Below, piece by piece: positions 1 through 8,106 of a stretch of DNA of 64,000 bases (position 1 is the stretch's first letter; the number at the start of each line of letters is the position of its first letter). Source of the DNA: Jatrophihabitans cynanchi. Its GTDB lineage: Bacteria; Actinomycetota; Actinomycetes; Mycobacteriales; Jatrophihabitantaceae. The notes under the pieces are model-generated. The model did no database searches. It worked only from the letters and a program-made list of their open reading frames with translations, and was not told where the DNA came from. The DNA is taken from the NCBI RefSeq assembly GCF_027247405.1, contig NZ_CP097463.1, positions 248,001 to 312,000 of the forward strand, written 5' to 3'. The position numbers were made by a program, and so were the translations under genes.

Positions 1-128
1 AGCGCGGTCATCGGCAGGTCCACTGCGATGCACTCCGCACCGGCGAGCCGCGTGCGCACCAGGTCCCACGACCACGCGCCGTGCCAGAGGCCGTGCACGA
101 GGACGAGAGCGGCCGGCACGAGGCCCAA
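1..128 (-). CDS. alpha/beta hydrolase, N-terminal fragment (runs off left edge)
   Basis: Translation of the minus strand gives a hydrophobic beta strand followed by the HGLWHGAWSWD signature. This is the oxyanion-hole HG motif and following helix of alpha/beta-hydrolase-fold enzymes of the esterase, haloperoxidase and MenH-like type. Only about 42 residues are inside the window, so the nucleophile elbow and the catalytic Asp and His cannot be seen and no substrate can be named. The start is uncertain: TTG at 128 and GTG at 119 are both in frame, and neither has a clear Shine-Dalgarno sequence. It lies 40 bp downstream of the membrane-protein gene at 169-693 on the same strand and may be co-transcribed with it. 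Confidence 0.6.
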   Translation of the reverse strand, partial: MGLVPAALVLVHGLWHGAWSWDLVRTRLAGAECIAVDLPMTA

Positions 129-168
129 TGCTAGAGCTTCGTGCCGGCCGCGTTCACGTGCATGCCGG

Positions 169-693
169 TCAGCGGCGATGCAATACCCGCCCCATGCGCG
201 AGCGGTGCTCCTGCTCGGCGTCATAAGGGTGCCCGGTGTCGTAGGTGCCGTCGGCGGGCACCGCGTAGGCGGTCTCCGGTGCGGCGTGAGTCGGCACCGC
301 TTCACCGGCTACCGGGGCCCCGCCCGCAGTCGGGGCCATCGCACCGGTGTGCGTCGTGGTGGCCGGGCGGTTCGTCGGCGCGGGCGCGTTCAGCGCCGCA
401 TCGCGGTGGGCACGCTCGTCACGCTCGGAACGGGCGGCCAGCCGGCGGTTCTCCGCCGCCAGGTCACGCCGCTCACGACGAAGCCGGCGCGTACGCCGGG
501 CGCCGCCCTGCATCAGCGCCAACCCGAGCAGCCCCACCACCAGGATGATGGCGCCGGCAACGGCCAGCCAGAATGCGTTCATCTGCCACGACCAGCCCCA
601 CAGATGCATGGTCATCGTCGCGTCGTTGGCGATGATCACCTCGATAGCCAGCACCACCGCAGCGGCGAGCAGGATCAGTCCCAGGATCATCAT
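169..693 (-). CDS. small two-helix membrane protein with charged cytoplasmic tail
   Basis: A 174-residue protein. The ATG at 693 is chosen because GGAGG lies 8 nt upstream; the frame is open further upstream but without a ribosome site. Two hydrophobic segments (about residues 1-20 and 35-60) flank a short loop containing LWGWSWQMN. An Arg/Glu-rich probable coiled coil of about 30 residues follows, then a Pro/Ala/Thr-rich low-complexity tail. The layout resembles LapA/DUF1049-type envelope proteins, but similarity is in architecture only and no diagnostic motif is visible. It sits alone between the hydrolase fragment and the DUF445 gene. The function is unknown. Confidence 0.55.
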   Translation of the reverse strand: MMILGLILLAAAVVLAIEVIIANDATMTMHLWGWSWQMNAFWLAVAGAIILVVGLLGLALMQGGARRTRRLRRERRDLAAENRRLAARSERDERAHRDAALNAPAPTNRPATTTHTGAMAPTAGGAPVAGEAVPTHAAPETAYAVPADGTYDTGHPYDAEQEHRSRMGRVLHRR

Positions 694-812
694 CACGATC
701 ACCTCCGGTCGCGGCGACAGGGTGCCGCCGTGATTGCTTCCTGCCTTCACCGTGCCCATCGCGGCGCGCCGCTAAACCCGGACGCGGCGGCGGCTCAGCT
801 CCGCGAGGCGGT

Positions 813-2093
813 TCAGCCGCCGAACAGCGTCAGGTGCAGCACGCCCGCGAGCAGGCCCAACAGCCCGCCGTGAACGAGCAGCAGCCACTCGTCCTGGCCG
901 ATACCCGAGCGCAGCAGGGCAACGAACTCATCCGGCGCGAGTTTGTGCATCCGCAGCGCGAGGAACGTCCGGACCTTCGCCACCTGGTGGCCCTCGAGGT
1001 CCGTGCCGTCGACTGCGGGCCTGCGCGACTGTGCGGTGTCGGCGCCGGCCGACAGCCGGAGCTGGTCGAACTCCCTGCTGCCGATCGCAGCCCGGACCGC
1101 CGCGCGCGCCGGTCCGATCGCGGTGCCGACAGCCGGCCGGAGCGTGCTGTGTAGCAGGCGCATCGTGCGCTCGCTGCGCAGGCCGGTCAGCAGGTCGGCG
1201 GCGATGTTGTCCACCGTCATCACGTTGTCGGCGACCGACGCGGCGAACTGCTCACCCACCTCCGGCTGGCGCCTGACCAGCAGTGCCTGGTGCCAGGGAA
1301 TCCATCGCCTGGCGTGGACCGGCGCGAAGAGCATCGTCAGGCCGAGATAGTTCACCGCGCCGCCGATGAGGACACCGCCTACCGGCAAGACCCACGAGCG
1401 CGGGTAGACCTGCACGATCGCGAACAGCACGAAGCCCATCGGCACACCGAAGTAGAAGCCGAAGTTCTGGATGAACCGCAGCTCCCGGCGCCCGGCGCTC
1501 GTGAACAGCTCGTTCAGCTGTTCGGGGTGCGCGTGGAAGTACTGGGTCACCAGCTGCCGTGCGTCGATGAACTGGCTCAGGTCGCCACCGAGTTCGGCGG
1601 CGAGATGCTCGACGATCCGCGGCAGCTGACTCTGGACGCGCGCGTGCACGCCCTCCCTCGCGACCACCGGCAGGTCGCGCCAGAGCTGCGGATGCTCGGT
1701 CCGCGCTATCTGTTCGACGACGCCGCGGATCTGCGGCTGGGCGAGCGCGGCGAGACGGTCCGCGATCCGTTCGGGCTCCAGTTCGCGATACAGCTCGGCT
1801 GCGCCGCCGACCTCGGTGCCTAGCGCGAGTTCCATCGCCGTGCGCGCCATGGTGTCGGCGCGTGCCGGGATGATGCCCTGCCATCCCACCGCGCCGGCGT
1901 GGCTGACGAGCGGCAACGCGCCCGCCCACCGCCCGGGCCGGCGCGACACGGTCCGCAGACCGGGGACGGGTATCCCGTAGAAGCGCAGCGGCTTGAACAG
2001 CATCAGCACGCCGGTCCAGTTGGTGAGGTAGCCGAGCACGCCGGTGAACAACGGGATGCTGATGAGGTCGGTCAGGGTTCTGCTGTCCATCAC
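813..2093 (-). CDS. DUF445 family membrane protein
   Basis: A 426-residue protein matching the DUF445 (YheB/YjiN-type) layout. The N-terminal transmembrane segment contains the family-typical GYLTNWTGVLMLFKPLRFYG stretch. A long amphipathic helical region follows (about residues 80-210), then a second hydrophobic pair with GGAVNYLGLTMLFAPVHARRW, which repeats the first motif, and a hydrophobic C terminus (LLGLLAGVLHL). The repeated [GY]-L-T-N/N-Y-L-[TG]-x3-LF-x-P motif is the clearest family signature. These proteins are presumed inner-membrane proteins of unknown role. It appears to be a single-gene unit; the next gene upstream is over 90 bp away. Confidence 0.8.
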   Translation of the reverse strand: MMDSRTLTDLISIPLFTGVLGYLTNWTGVLMLFKPLRFYGIPVPGLRTVSRRPGRWAGALPLVSHAGAVGWQGIIPARADTMARTAMELALGTEVGGAAELYRELEPERIADRLAALAQPQIRGVVEQIARTEHPQLWRDLPVVAREGVHARVQSQLPRIVEHLAAELGGDLSQFIDARQLVTQYFHAHPEQLNELFTSAGRRELRFIQNFGFYFGVPMGFVLFAIVQVYPRSWVLPVGGVLIGGAVNYLGLTMLFAPVHARRWIPWHQALLVRRQPEVGEQFAASVADNVMTVDNIAADLLTGLRSERTMRLLHSTLRPAVGTAIGPARAAVRAAIGSREFDQLRLSAGADTAQSRRPAVDGTDLEGHQVAKVRTFLALRMHKLAPDEFVALLRSGIGQDEWLLLVHGGLLGLLAGVLHLTLFGG

Positions 2094-2186
2094 CCGTCCC
2101 CTCGACTCACATCACCGCGCTGCGAAACAGCCTGTCACATCCGCACCGGCGTCCGGCAGCCGTTGTGACCTGACCGGGGCACGCAC

Positions 2187-3386
2187 TCAGCGGGTCAGCC
2201 ACACCCGCCACAGCGCGGCCGGATCGCTGAGCGGGTCGCCGTGGACGAGGCTGAAGTGGGCCGGCCCGCCGACGGCGATCCGGCCCGCCGCGCGATCACC
2301 GAACAGGTCTGCACCACGCCAGGTGGCAGCGCCGAGCGCGACGTGCGGCTCGACTCCTGCGGCGACCAGGGCCTGGACCTCCCACGCCAACTGGTTGGCC
2401 CGCAGCGACCCGCCGCCGAAGTCCGAGCCCGCCGCGATCGCCACGCCCGCGCGGTGCGCGAGCCGGATGCTCTCCTGCGCCCGTTCGCGGCGCTCGGCGA
2501 TGCGGGCGATACCCTCGGGCGCGCTGAAGCGCGGCAGCCGGGTCGTGCTGCGAAAGCTCTCCCACGACTGCAGCACGGCCAGCGTCGACACCACGGTCAC
2601 GCCGTGCAGCGCCAAGGTCGCTGCGACGTCGGCGTCCAGGGCGAACCCGTGTTCCAGGCTGTTCACGCCGGCCTGCGCGCCGACCCGCGCGCCCGGCAGG
2701 GTGCCGGAGTGCGCCGCGACCGTTGCGCCACGCGCGTGCGCCGCGGCGACGGCCGCGCCGACCTCGGCAGCACTGAACGGGGCGGTGTCCGGGTCCGGCC
2801 CGTCCAGGTAGAGCTTGACCAGATCGGCGCCCTCGTCCAGCTGCCGGGTCACTGCGGCAACCAGGTCCGCACCGTGTTCGAGCTCGATCGCCAGCCCGAG
2901 CGGCAGCGCCCCGGCGCGGGTCAGCCAGGTGCCCGCCGCGCGCACATAGGGCCGGTCCGGGTTGCCCGTCCAGCGGTCCCGCAGCGTCAGGCTGAGCGCT
3001 CGCTCCCGGCCGTCCGGGAGGGTGCGCCGCGGCGCACCCACGTCACGCGCCCAGCGGATGCCTGAGCGCACCATGAGCTCGCCGTTGTCCTCCCCCGCGG
3101 CAAGCAGTTCATCGGTCGGGTCCGCACCGCGTTCCACCCAGCGCGCTCCCCCCGGCAGGGACAGATGCGCGTGCGAATCGACCAGCCCGGGGATCAGGGT
3201 GGCGCCGCTCGCGTCGATGACCGTCGCGTCCAAGGTGGCCGGGTCCGGCCCCGACCCGTCGAACCAGAGACCGGCAACCGTCGGTCCGTCGACGAGCAGG
3301 CTCACCCCGTGTCGCAACTGTGCGGACGTGCCGTCGGCGTAGGCCGCATCGACGACAACCACGCGGGAACCGTGCAATCGTGACAT
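2187..3386 (-). CDS. metal-dependent amidohydrolase (imidazolonepropionase-like)
   Basis: A 399-residue member of the amidohydrolase superfamily. The ATG at 3386 begins the first beta strand (MSRLHGSRVVVVDAAYADG). The metal-binding DSHAHLSLPGG motif lies at about residues 90-100. KLYLDGP supplies a Lys in the position that is usually carboxylated to bridge two metals. AHSGT and NSLEHG give further His ligands, and SDFGGG carries the C-terminal catalytic Asp. The pattern fits the cytoplasmic prolidase/imidazolonepropionase-like subgroup, which hydrolyses cyclic amides, dipeptides or N-acyl compounds. The substrate cannot be told from sequence. The gene stands between DUF445 and the CDF transporter without overlap, so context adds little. 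Confidence 0.8.
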   Translation of the reverse strand: MSRLHGSRVVVVDAAYADGTSAQLRHGVSLLVDGPTVAGLWFDGSGPDPATLDATVIDASGATLIPGLVDSHAHLSLPGGARWVERGADPTDELLAAGEDNGELMVRSGIRWARDVGAPRRTLPDGRERALSLTLRDRWTGNPDRPYVRAAGTWLTRAGALPLGLAIELEHGADLVAAVTRQLDEGADLVKLYLDGPDPDTAPFSAAEVGAAVAAAHARGATVAAHSGTLPGARVGAQAGVNSLEHGFALDADVAATLALHGVTVVSTLAVLQSWESFRSTTRLPRFSAPEGIARIAERRERAQESIRLAHRAGVAIAAGSDFGGGSLRANQLAWEVQALVAAGVEPHVALGAATWRGADLFGDRAAGRIAVGGPAHFSLVHGDPLSDPAALWRVWLTR

Positions 3387-3474
3387 GGCTTCATCATGCA
3401 CGTACCGACCTGCTCGGCCGGTCGGACAGGCTCGCCGGTCACTCCCCCGCTGCGACAACCTCGCGCGGCCTCGT

Positions 3475-4461
3475 TCAGCTGACGGCCGGCACGGGCGAGA
3501 GGTAAACCCGCAGCTCGCCCGGCCACTGCCGCGCGAGCGTGTCCCCGATGCGCGCGAGGGACTGCTCGATGGTGACGACGTCCAAACCTTGGTCGAGGAC
3601 GACCGTGCCGGCGACCAGCACCGCATGCGGGCCGGTATAGACGACGAGCAGATCCGGCACCTCGGTGATGCCGTGTTGCTCGGCGATGCGCAGCCGAATC
3701 GCGGCGACGACTTCCGGTGCGGCGCTGCGATCGGTGAGCAGTTCGCGGTTGACGTGCAGCAGCGCGACCGTCGTCAGCAGCAGCACCGCGCCGATCACCA
3801 AGGAGGCCACCGCGTCGGCGCGCGCGTTGCCGGTGACCTGATGCGTGGCCAGCCCGGCGATGCCGATGACGCTTCCGGCGACCGCCGCGGCGTTGTCGAA
3901 TATGAGCGTGCGGGTCGCGGCGTCCGAGGTCTGCCGCAGCCCGCGGCGAAAGCCCAACCGGGCCACGATCGTGGAACGCCGCAGCGGCGCCACCGCGGCG
4001 GCCAGGGTCCAGCCGTCGGCGACCGCGATCACGGCCAGCACGATGTAGCCGAGCAGGTACGCGTCGCCGCTCGCTACCGGATTGGCCAGTGCGCGCAGCC
4101 CGTACGAGATCGACACGACGCCGCCGCCGACGAACACGCCGACCGCGGCGAGCAACGACCAGAAGAACGCCTCTCGTCCGTGCCCGAGCGGGTGCATCTC
4201 GTCGGCCGGCCGGCTCGCGCGGCGTACCCCGAGCAGCAGGAACAGTTCGACACCGGCGCCGGCCAGGCTCTGCGCGGCCTCCGCGAACAGCACCGCCGAC
4301 CCGCTGCTGCTTGCCGCGAGTGCGAGCACGGCCGTCTCGGCGAGCACGACGAGCAACGTGATGAGCACCGGCAGCGTGTGCGCGGGTTCGGGCTCGTCGT
4401 CCTGCAGCCGCTCGAGTTCGTCGAGCGCGTCGGACCCGTCCGGCGGCGGTGTCGCGTTCAC
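3475..4461 (-). CDS. cation diffusion facilitator (CDF) family transporter
   Basis: A 328-residue protein starting at GTG 4461, 29 bp after the stop of the upstream crcB gene. Six hydrophobic helices occupy about residues 30-215. Helix 2 contains FAEAAQSLAGAGVELFLLLG, where typical metal-transporting CDFs have HxxxD, so one usual zinc-site His is not obvious. The loop motif HPLGHGREAFFWSLL is the classic CDF HPxGHGR signature, and helix 5 carries DNAAAVAGSVIGIAG. A cytoplasmic ferredoxin-like domain forms the last 80 residues. CDF proteins are proton-coupled divalent-metal exporters; the atypical helix 2 makes the substrate uncertain. It follows the fluoride-channel genes on the same strand and may share their transcript. 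Confidence 0.85.
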   Translation of the reverse strand: MNATPPPDGSDALDELERLQDDEPEPAHTLPVLITLLVVLAETAVLALAASSSGSAVLFAEAAQSLAGAGVELFLLLGVRRASRPADEMHPLGHGREAFFWSLLAAVGVFVGGGVVSISYGLRALANPVASGDAYLLGYIVLAVIAVADGWTLAAAVAPLRRSTIVARLGFRRGLRQTSDAATRTLIFDNAAAVAGSVIGIAGLATHQVTGNARADAVASLVIGAVLLLTTVALLHVNRELLTDRSAAPEVVAAIRLRIAEQHGITEVPDLLVVYTGPHAVLVAGTVVLDQGLDVVTIEQSLARIGDTLARQWPGELRVYLSPVPAVS

Positions 4462-4490
4462 CGCTCCAGCGTCCCCGGTTGCCCGAGCAC

Positions 4491-4856
4491 TCAACCGAAG
4501 GACGTGCCGACCGACCAGCCCAGGGCGGCCGCGCCGAGACCGGCCGCGAGACTGATCGCCACGTTGGCCGCGGCGTAGAACCGGGCGCGGTCCTGCACGA
4601 GGCGCATCGTCTCGTAGCTGAAGGTCGAGAAGGTGCTCAGTGCGCCGCAGAAGCCGGTGCCCAGCAACGCGAGCAGGTGCGCGGACAGGTGGTCCTGGGC
4701 GCCGGTGAGCAGACCCAGCACGAACGAGGCCACGACGTTGACGCCCAGCGTTCCCCACGGGAACAGCGTGTCGTGGTGCGACTGCACGGTCCGGTCGGCG
4801 ACGTACCGCGCCGGCGCTCCGACCGCTGCGCCGAGCGCGATCATCAGTGCGATCAC
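4491..4856 (-). CDS. crcB: fluoride channel subunit CrcB/FluC (second of pair)
   Basis: A 121-residue, four-helix protein. The GTG start at 4856 overlaps the stop of the other crcB gene by four bases (GTGA), a sign of translational coupling. Family features are GAPARYV with the conserved Arg in helix 1, the WGTLGVNVVASFVLG segment with the conserved Asn, and GFCGALSTFSTFSYE, the helix-break and Phe-box region that lines the fluoride pore. FluC proteins are dual-topology dimers that let fluoride leak out of the cytoplasm. Actinobacteria and Firmicutes often encode two divergent copies in tandem that form a heterodimer, and that arrangement is seen here. Confidence 0.93.
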   Translation of the reverse strand: MIALMIALGAAVGAPARYVADRTVQSHHDTLFPWGTLGVNVVASFVLGLLTGAQDHLSAHLLALLGTGFCGALSTFSTFSYETMRLVQDRARFYAAANVAISLAAGLGAAALGWSVGTSFG

Positions 4857-5404
4857 CGGACGGCCTGCCGGGCACCGGCGCGCAGCATGGCACCGACTGT
4901 CCGCGTTGCGGCCGAGCCGAGGACGACCGTGGCGTAGCACAGCGTCACGGTCACCGCCACGTACAGCAGGGCGATCAGCGGGCGATGGGCCAGCACGAGT
5001 CGCTGGGCGTCGACCGCGAACGTCGAGTAGGTGGTGTAGCCGCCCAGCAGCCCGACACCGAGGAACGGGCGGAGCAGCCGGTGTGGCGAGAGCAGCTCGA
5101 GCACCAGCACCATCAGTACGCCGATCAGCAGGCTGCCACTGGCGTTCACGAGAACGGTCGACCACGGGAACGCATCGCCGCCGTGCGGAAGCGCTTCGCT
5201 CAGCGCGTAGCGGCCCTCCGCGCCGATCACCCCGCCGAGCGCTATCGCCACCAGCAGGTCCCAGCGGTGGGCTGCGAGCTCGCCGCGCTGCGCGGGATCA
5301 TGCAGGTCGACGTCCGGATCGATGACGTCCGGATCTGGGCGCCCGATGGCCGGTTCGGCCCGCCATCGGGCTCGCCGGTTGCCCGGCTCGGATTCGCGGG
5401 GCAT
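4853..5404 (-). CDS. crcB: fluoride channel subunit CrcB/FluC (first of pair)
   Basis: A 183-residue protein. ATG at 5404 is preceded by GGAGG with a 7-nt spacer. About 45 polar N-terminal residues, rich in Arg, Asp and Pro, precede four transmembrane helices; this extension is not part of the channel fold. The channel motifs are GGVIGAEGRYALSE (conserved Gly and Arg), WSTVLVNASGSLLIG (conserved Asn) and GLLGGYTTYSTFAVDA, the Phe-box region with one Tyr in place of Phe. It is the first gene behind a fluoride riboswitch whose fold can hide its ribosome site. It is therefore expected to be made only when cytoplasmic fluoride rises, together with the overlapping second subunit. Confidence 0.93.
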   Translation of the reverse strand: MPRESEPGNRRARWRAEPAIGRPDPDVIDPDVDLHDPAQRGELAAHRWDLLVAIALGGVIGAEGRYALSEALPHGGDAFPWSTVLVNASGSLLIGVLMVLVLELLSPHRLLRPFLGVGLLGGYTTYSTFAVDAQRLVLAHRPLIALLYVAVTVTLCYATVVLGSAATRTVGAMLRAGARQAVR

Positions 5405-5408
5405 GCCA

Positions 5409-5434
5409 CTACCTCCTGCTCTCGTGCGAGGTAG
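5409..5434 (-). promoter_or_regulatory. RBS-sequestering stem, expression platform of the fluoride riboswitch
   Basis: CUACCUC (5434-5428) is perfectly complementary over 7 bp to GAGGUAG (5415-5409), which contains the Shine-Dalgarno sequence of the first crcB gene. The left arm shares bases 5434-5433 with the riboswitch pseudoknot, so the two structures compete. The inferred logic is that fluoride stabilises the pseudoknot, the stem opens and translation starts. No U-tract terminator is seen, so control is probably translational. Confidence 0.7.
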
Positions 5435-5488
5435 GGACCGTTGGCCGGGACCGGTAGGCCCCTGCGGTTGTCGGCGAGCCCCTCCGCC
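5430..5488 (-). promoter_or_regulatory. fluoride riboswitch (crcB motif)
   Basis: Read on the minus strand, GGCG (5488-5485) pairs with CGCC (5476-5473) around an 8-nt loop. A conserved ACAACCGC-type linker follows. A 6-bp hairpin GGGGCC/GGUCCC (5462-5457 with 5452-5447) carries a UACC loop. Loop bases AGGGGC (5483-5478) can form a pseudoknot with GGUCCCU (5439-5433). The tail CCUACC resembles, as I recall it, the Bacillus cereus crcB riboswitch. All parts of the published fold are present in the right order, 26 nt before the crcB start. This is a manual structure match; a covariance search with the Rfam fluoride model was not possible. Confidence 0.85.
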
Positions 5489-5561
5489 GTCCGTCCCAAC
5501 GATAGCGGTCCGCTCGCCGGCGCCACCGCACGCGCCACGACAAGCGCAGGGCCGTCCCGCG

Positions 5562-7841
5562 TCAGCGCAGCGTCAGGGTGCCGTGCAGGTCGGCGGACGA
5601 GCTGTCGCCGGCGTACAGGTCGAACCCACCCGGCTCGAGGACGAAGTGCCCGCTGTTGTCGTAGAAGCCGAGCTGGTCGGGCCCGATCCGGAACGTGAGC
5701 GTGCGCGTCTGGCCGGCGGCGAGCCGGACCCGCTGGAAGCCGACGAGCTTGCGCACCGGCTGCAGGATGCTCGCGACCTGATCGTGCAGGTAGAGCTGGG
5801 CGACGTCTGCGCCCGCCCGAGAGCCGGTGTTCCGGACGTCGACGTGCACCGTCACGGTGTCATGCGTGCCGATGGACGGCGCCGACAGCCGCAGGTTCGA
5901 GTATGCGAAGTCGGTGTACGACAGGCCGTACCCGAACACGTACTGGGGGCTGTTCGGCACGTCCAGGTACTTGGACGTGTACTTGTTGTTCGGGTCGGCC
6001 GGCCGTCCGGTGGGCAGCTCGTTGTAGAAGATCGGGATCTGCCCGACGTCACGCGGGAAACTCATCGGCAGCTTGCCGCTCGGGTTCACGGCGCCGAACA
6101 GCACGTCGGCGACGGCGTTTCCGCCCTCGGTACCCGGGTACCACGCCTCCAGCAGGCCAGGCGCGTGTGCGGCCAGCCAGCCGATCGTCAGGGGCCGGCC
6201 GTTCATCAGGACCACCACGTACGGCTTGCCGGTGGCGGCGATCGCCTGCACCAGCGCGAGCTGCTTGCCGGGCAGGTCGATCCGGCTGCGTGAGGACGCC
6301 TCGCCGGAGTAGGACGCCGGTTCGCCGAGCACCACCACGGTCCGGTCCGCCTTCTCCGCCGCGGCCACCGCGGCCGCGAAGCCGGAGGTCGACGTGCAGG
6401 TCGCGTCGCACCCCTGCGCGTAGCTGACCGTCGCCGAGGGCACCGCGTTCTTCACGCCCTGCAGCACGGTGACGGTGTGCGCCTCGGCGACGTCGTTCTG
6501 CCCGATCGGGACGTTGGGTCCCAGCTGGTCGGCGGCGTCGTCGGCGAGCGGCCCGACGACCGCGATCGAGCCGGACGAGGTCGCCAGCGGTAGCGCATTC
6601 TCGTTGCGCAGCATGACGATCGACTCGTCGGCCGTGGTACGTGCGGCCGCCAGGTTCGCCGGCGTCAACTCCTCGCGCTGCACGCGCGCCGGGTCGGTGA
6701 ACGGGTGGTCGAACACGCCGGCGAGGTACTTGAGCCGAAGCACGTGCCGCACGTCGGAGTCGACCTCGCCGACGCTGAGCTGACCGGAGCGCACCAGCTG
6801 CGGTCCGAAGTTCGCGTAGGTCGAGTTCAGGCTGGGCACCTGCACGGCCATCTCGATGTCGACGCCGGCCGTGAGCGCGAGCCGCGCGGCATCGCGCTCG
6901 TTCGCGGCGAAGCCGAACTCGACGAGTTCCTGGATCGCCTGGTAGTCGCTGACCACGGCGCCCTTGAAGTCCCACATGCCGCGCAGGATGTGCTGCAGCA
7001 GGTAGCTGTTCGCGCTCGCGGGCACGCCGTTGAGCGAGTTGAACGAACTCATCACGCTCGCCACCCCCGCACCCACGGCGGCCCGGTAGGGCGGCAGGTA
7101 ATCGTTGAGAAGTTGCTGCGTCGACATGTCGACGGTGTTGTACTCGCGGCCCGCGACCGGCGCGCCGTATGCCGCGAAGTGCTTGACCGTGGCGGCCAGC
7201 TTGTCCGGCTTGCTGTAATCGCCGCCCTGGTAGCCGGCGACCTTCGCGGCCGCGACCGCCGAACCGAGGTACGGGTCCTCGCCGGCGCCCTCGACCACGC
7301 GTCCCCAGCGCGGGTCGCGCGCGATGTCGACCATCGGGTTGAACGTCCACTTGATCCCGTCGGCGGTCGCCTCGCGCGCCGACACCGCCTCGTCGCGCGT
7401 GATCGCGCCGAGGTCCCAGCTGCTCGCCTCGGCGAGTGGCACCGGGAAGATGGTGCGGTACCCGTGGATGACGTCGAGGGAGAAGATCAGCGGGATGTGC
7501 AGGCGTGACTGCAGAGCAGCCCGCTGCGCCGCGTTGATGTTGTCCACGCCGACCAGGTCGAGCACGGAGCCGAGGCGTCCGGCCTTCGCGTTCGCCAACA
7601 GCTGCGGACCGGGCGTGCCGTTCGGGCCGTCCGGCCCGGCCATCTCCAACTGGCCGAACTTCTCGGCCAGGCTCATCCGTGCGAGCAGGGCGTCGACCTT
7701 CTTGTCGATGGCGTTCTCGCGGTGGTGCGCTGCCGACAGATGATCCGCGACGGCGCGGGACCCGGCCGTGACGCCGAGGATCAGCAGGACGGTGGCGAGC
7801 GGCCCGTACCACCAGGACCGGCGCTTCGAGCGTGTGGACAT
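5562..7841 (-). CDS. bglX: glycoside hydrolase family 3 beta-glucosidase, membrane-anchored or secreted
   Basis: A 759-residue GH3 enzyme with BglX-type architecture. A basic N terminus and one hydrophobic segment (about residues 12-30, no lipobox or clear AxA site) suggest a signal anchor. The (beta/alpha)8 domain spans about 45-380, with KHFAAYGAPVAGREYN and the nucleophile Asp299 in GAVVSDYQAIQEL. The alpha/beta sandwich domain follows, with the likely acid/base Glu514 in ASYSGEASSRSR. A fibronectin-III-like C-terminal domain is marked by YVFGYGLSYTDF and GFQRVRLAAGQT. Expected activity is removal of terminal beta-glucose or related sugars from oligosaccharides outside the cytoplasm. It stands alone, with no sugar transporter or LacI regulator nearby. 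Confidence 0.92.
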   Translation of the reverse strand: MSTRSKRRSWWYGPLATVLLILGVTAGSRAVADHLSAAHHRENAIDKKVDALLARMSLAEKFGQLEMAGPDGPNGTPGPQLLANAKAGRLGSVLDLVGVDNINAAQRAALQSRLHIPLIFSLDVIHGYRTIFPVPLAEASSWDLGAITRDEAVSAREATADGIKWTFNPMVDIARDPRWGRVVEGAGEDPYLGSAVAAAKVAGYQGGDYSKPDKLAATVKHFAAYGAPVAGREYNTVDMSTQQLLNDYLPPYRAAVGAGVASVMSSFNSLNGVPASANSYLLQHILRGMWDFKGAVVSDYQAIQELVEFGFAANERDAARLALTAGVDIEMAVQVPSLNSTYANFGPQLVRSGQLSVGEVDSDVRHVLRLKYLAGVFDHPFTDPARVQREELTPANLAAARTTADESIVMLRNENALPLATSSGSIAVVGPLADDAADQLGPNVPIGQNDVAEAHTVTVLQGVKNAVPSATVSYAQGCDATCTSTSGFAAAVAAAEKADRTVVVLGEPASYSGEASSRSRIDLPGKQLALVQAIAATGKPYVVVLMNGRPLTIGWLAAHAPGLLEAWYPGTEGGNAVADVLFGAVNPSGKLPMSFPRDVGQIPIFYNELPTGRPADPNNKYTSKYLDVPNSPQYVFGYGLSYTDFAYSNLRLSAPSIGTHDTVTVHVDVRNTGSRAGADVAQLYLHDQVASILQPVRKLVGFQRVRLAAGQTRTLTFRIGPDQLGFYDNSGHFVLEPGGFDLYAGDSSSADLHGTLTLR

Positions 7842-7948
7842 GACGCTCCCAAATGGGCGAAACGGACCATCCGAGCATTACGCCGCCATGCCGAGCATGT
7901 CAACAGCACTCCGCCGGTGGTCGACGCCCCGGGGCCACAGGCGCGCGG

Positions 7949-8106
7949 TCAGCCCTCGCCGTCGCGGATCGGCGCGGTGATCTCCGCACGCATCAGGCCC
8001 AACCGGACGGCGAGGGCGCCGGCCCGGTGGCGGCCCGGTGGCGGCGCGCCGATAGCCAGAACGCGTCGCCCAGCACCCGGCCGATCGGTTCGGCGTCACC
8101 GCTCAT
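7949..8106 (-). pseudogene. small frameshifted gene downstream of hpnA
   Basis: An ATG at 8106 overlaps the hpnA stop as ATGA, the same coupling used throughout this operon. The reading frame stops after 37 codons. It contains an exact 11-bp tandem duplication (8021-8031 and 8032-8042, ggcccggtggc on the plus strand). Removing one copy restores a 48-residue frame beginning MSGDAEPIGRVLGDAFWLS and ending EITAPIRDGEG. The duplication therefore looks like a recent slippage mutation that broke a short third gene of the hpnA operon. The protein itself is not recognised. The chance that this is only a fortuitous frame is substantial. Confidence 0.4.

Noticed and set aside
5430-5460. GGGACC/GGCC elements read as a DevR (dormancy) box
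   Set aside because: The bases are fully explained by the fluoride riboswitch hairpin and pseudoknot, and the match to the box is poor.
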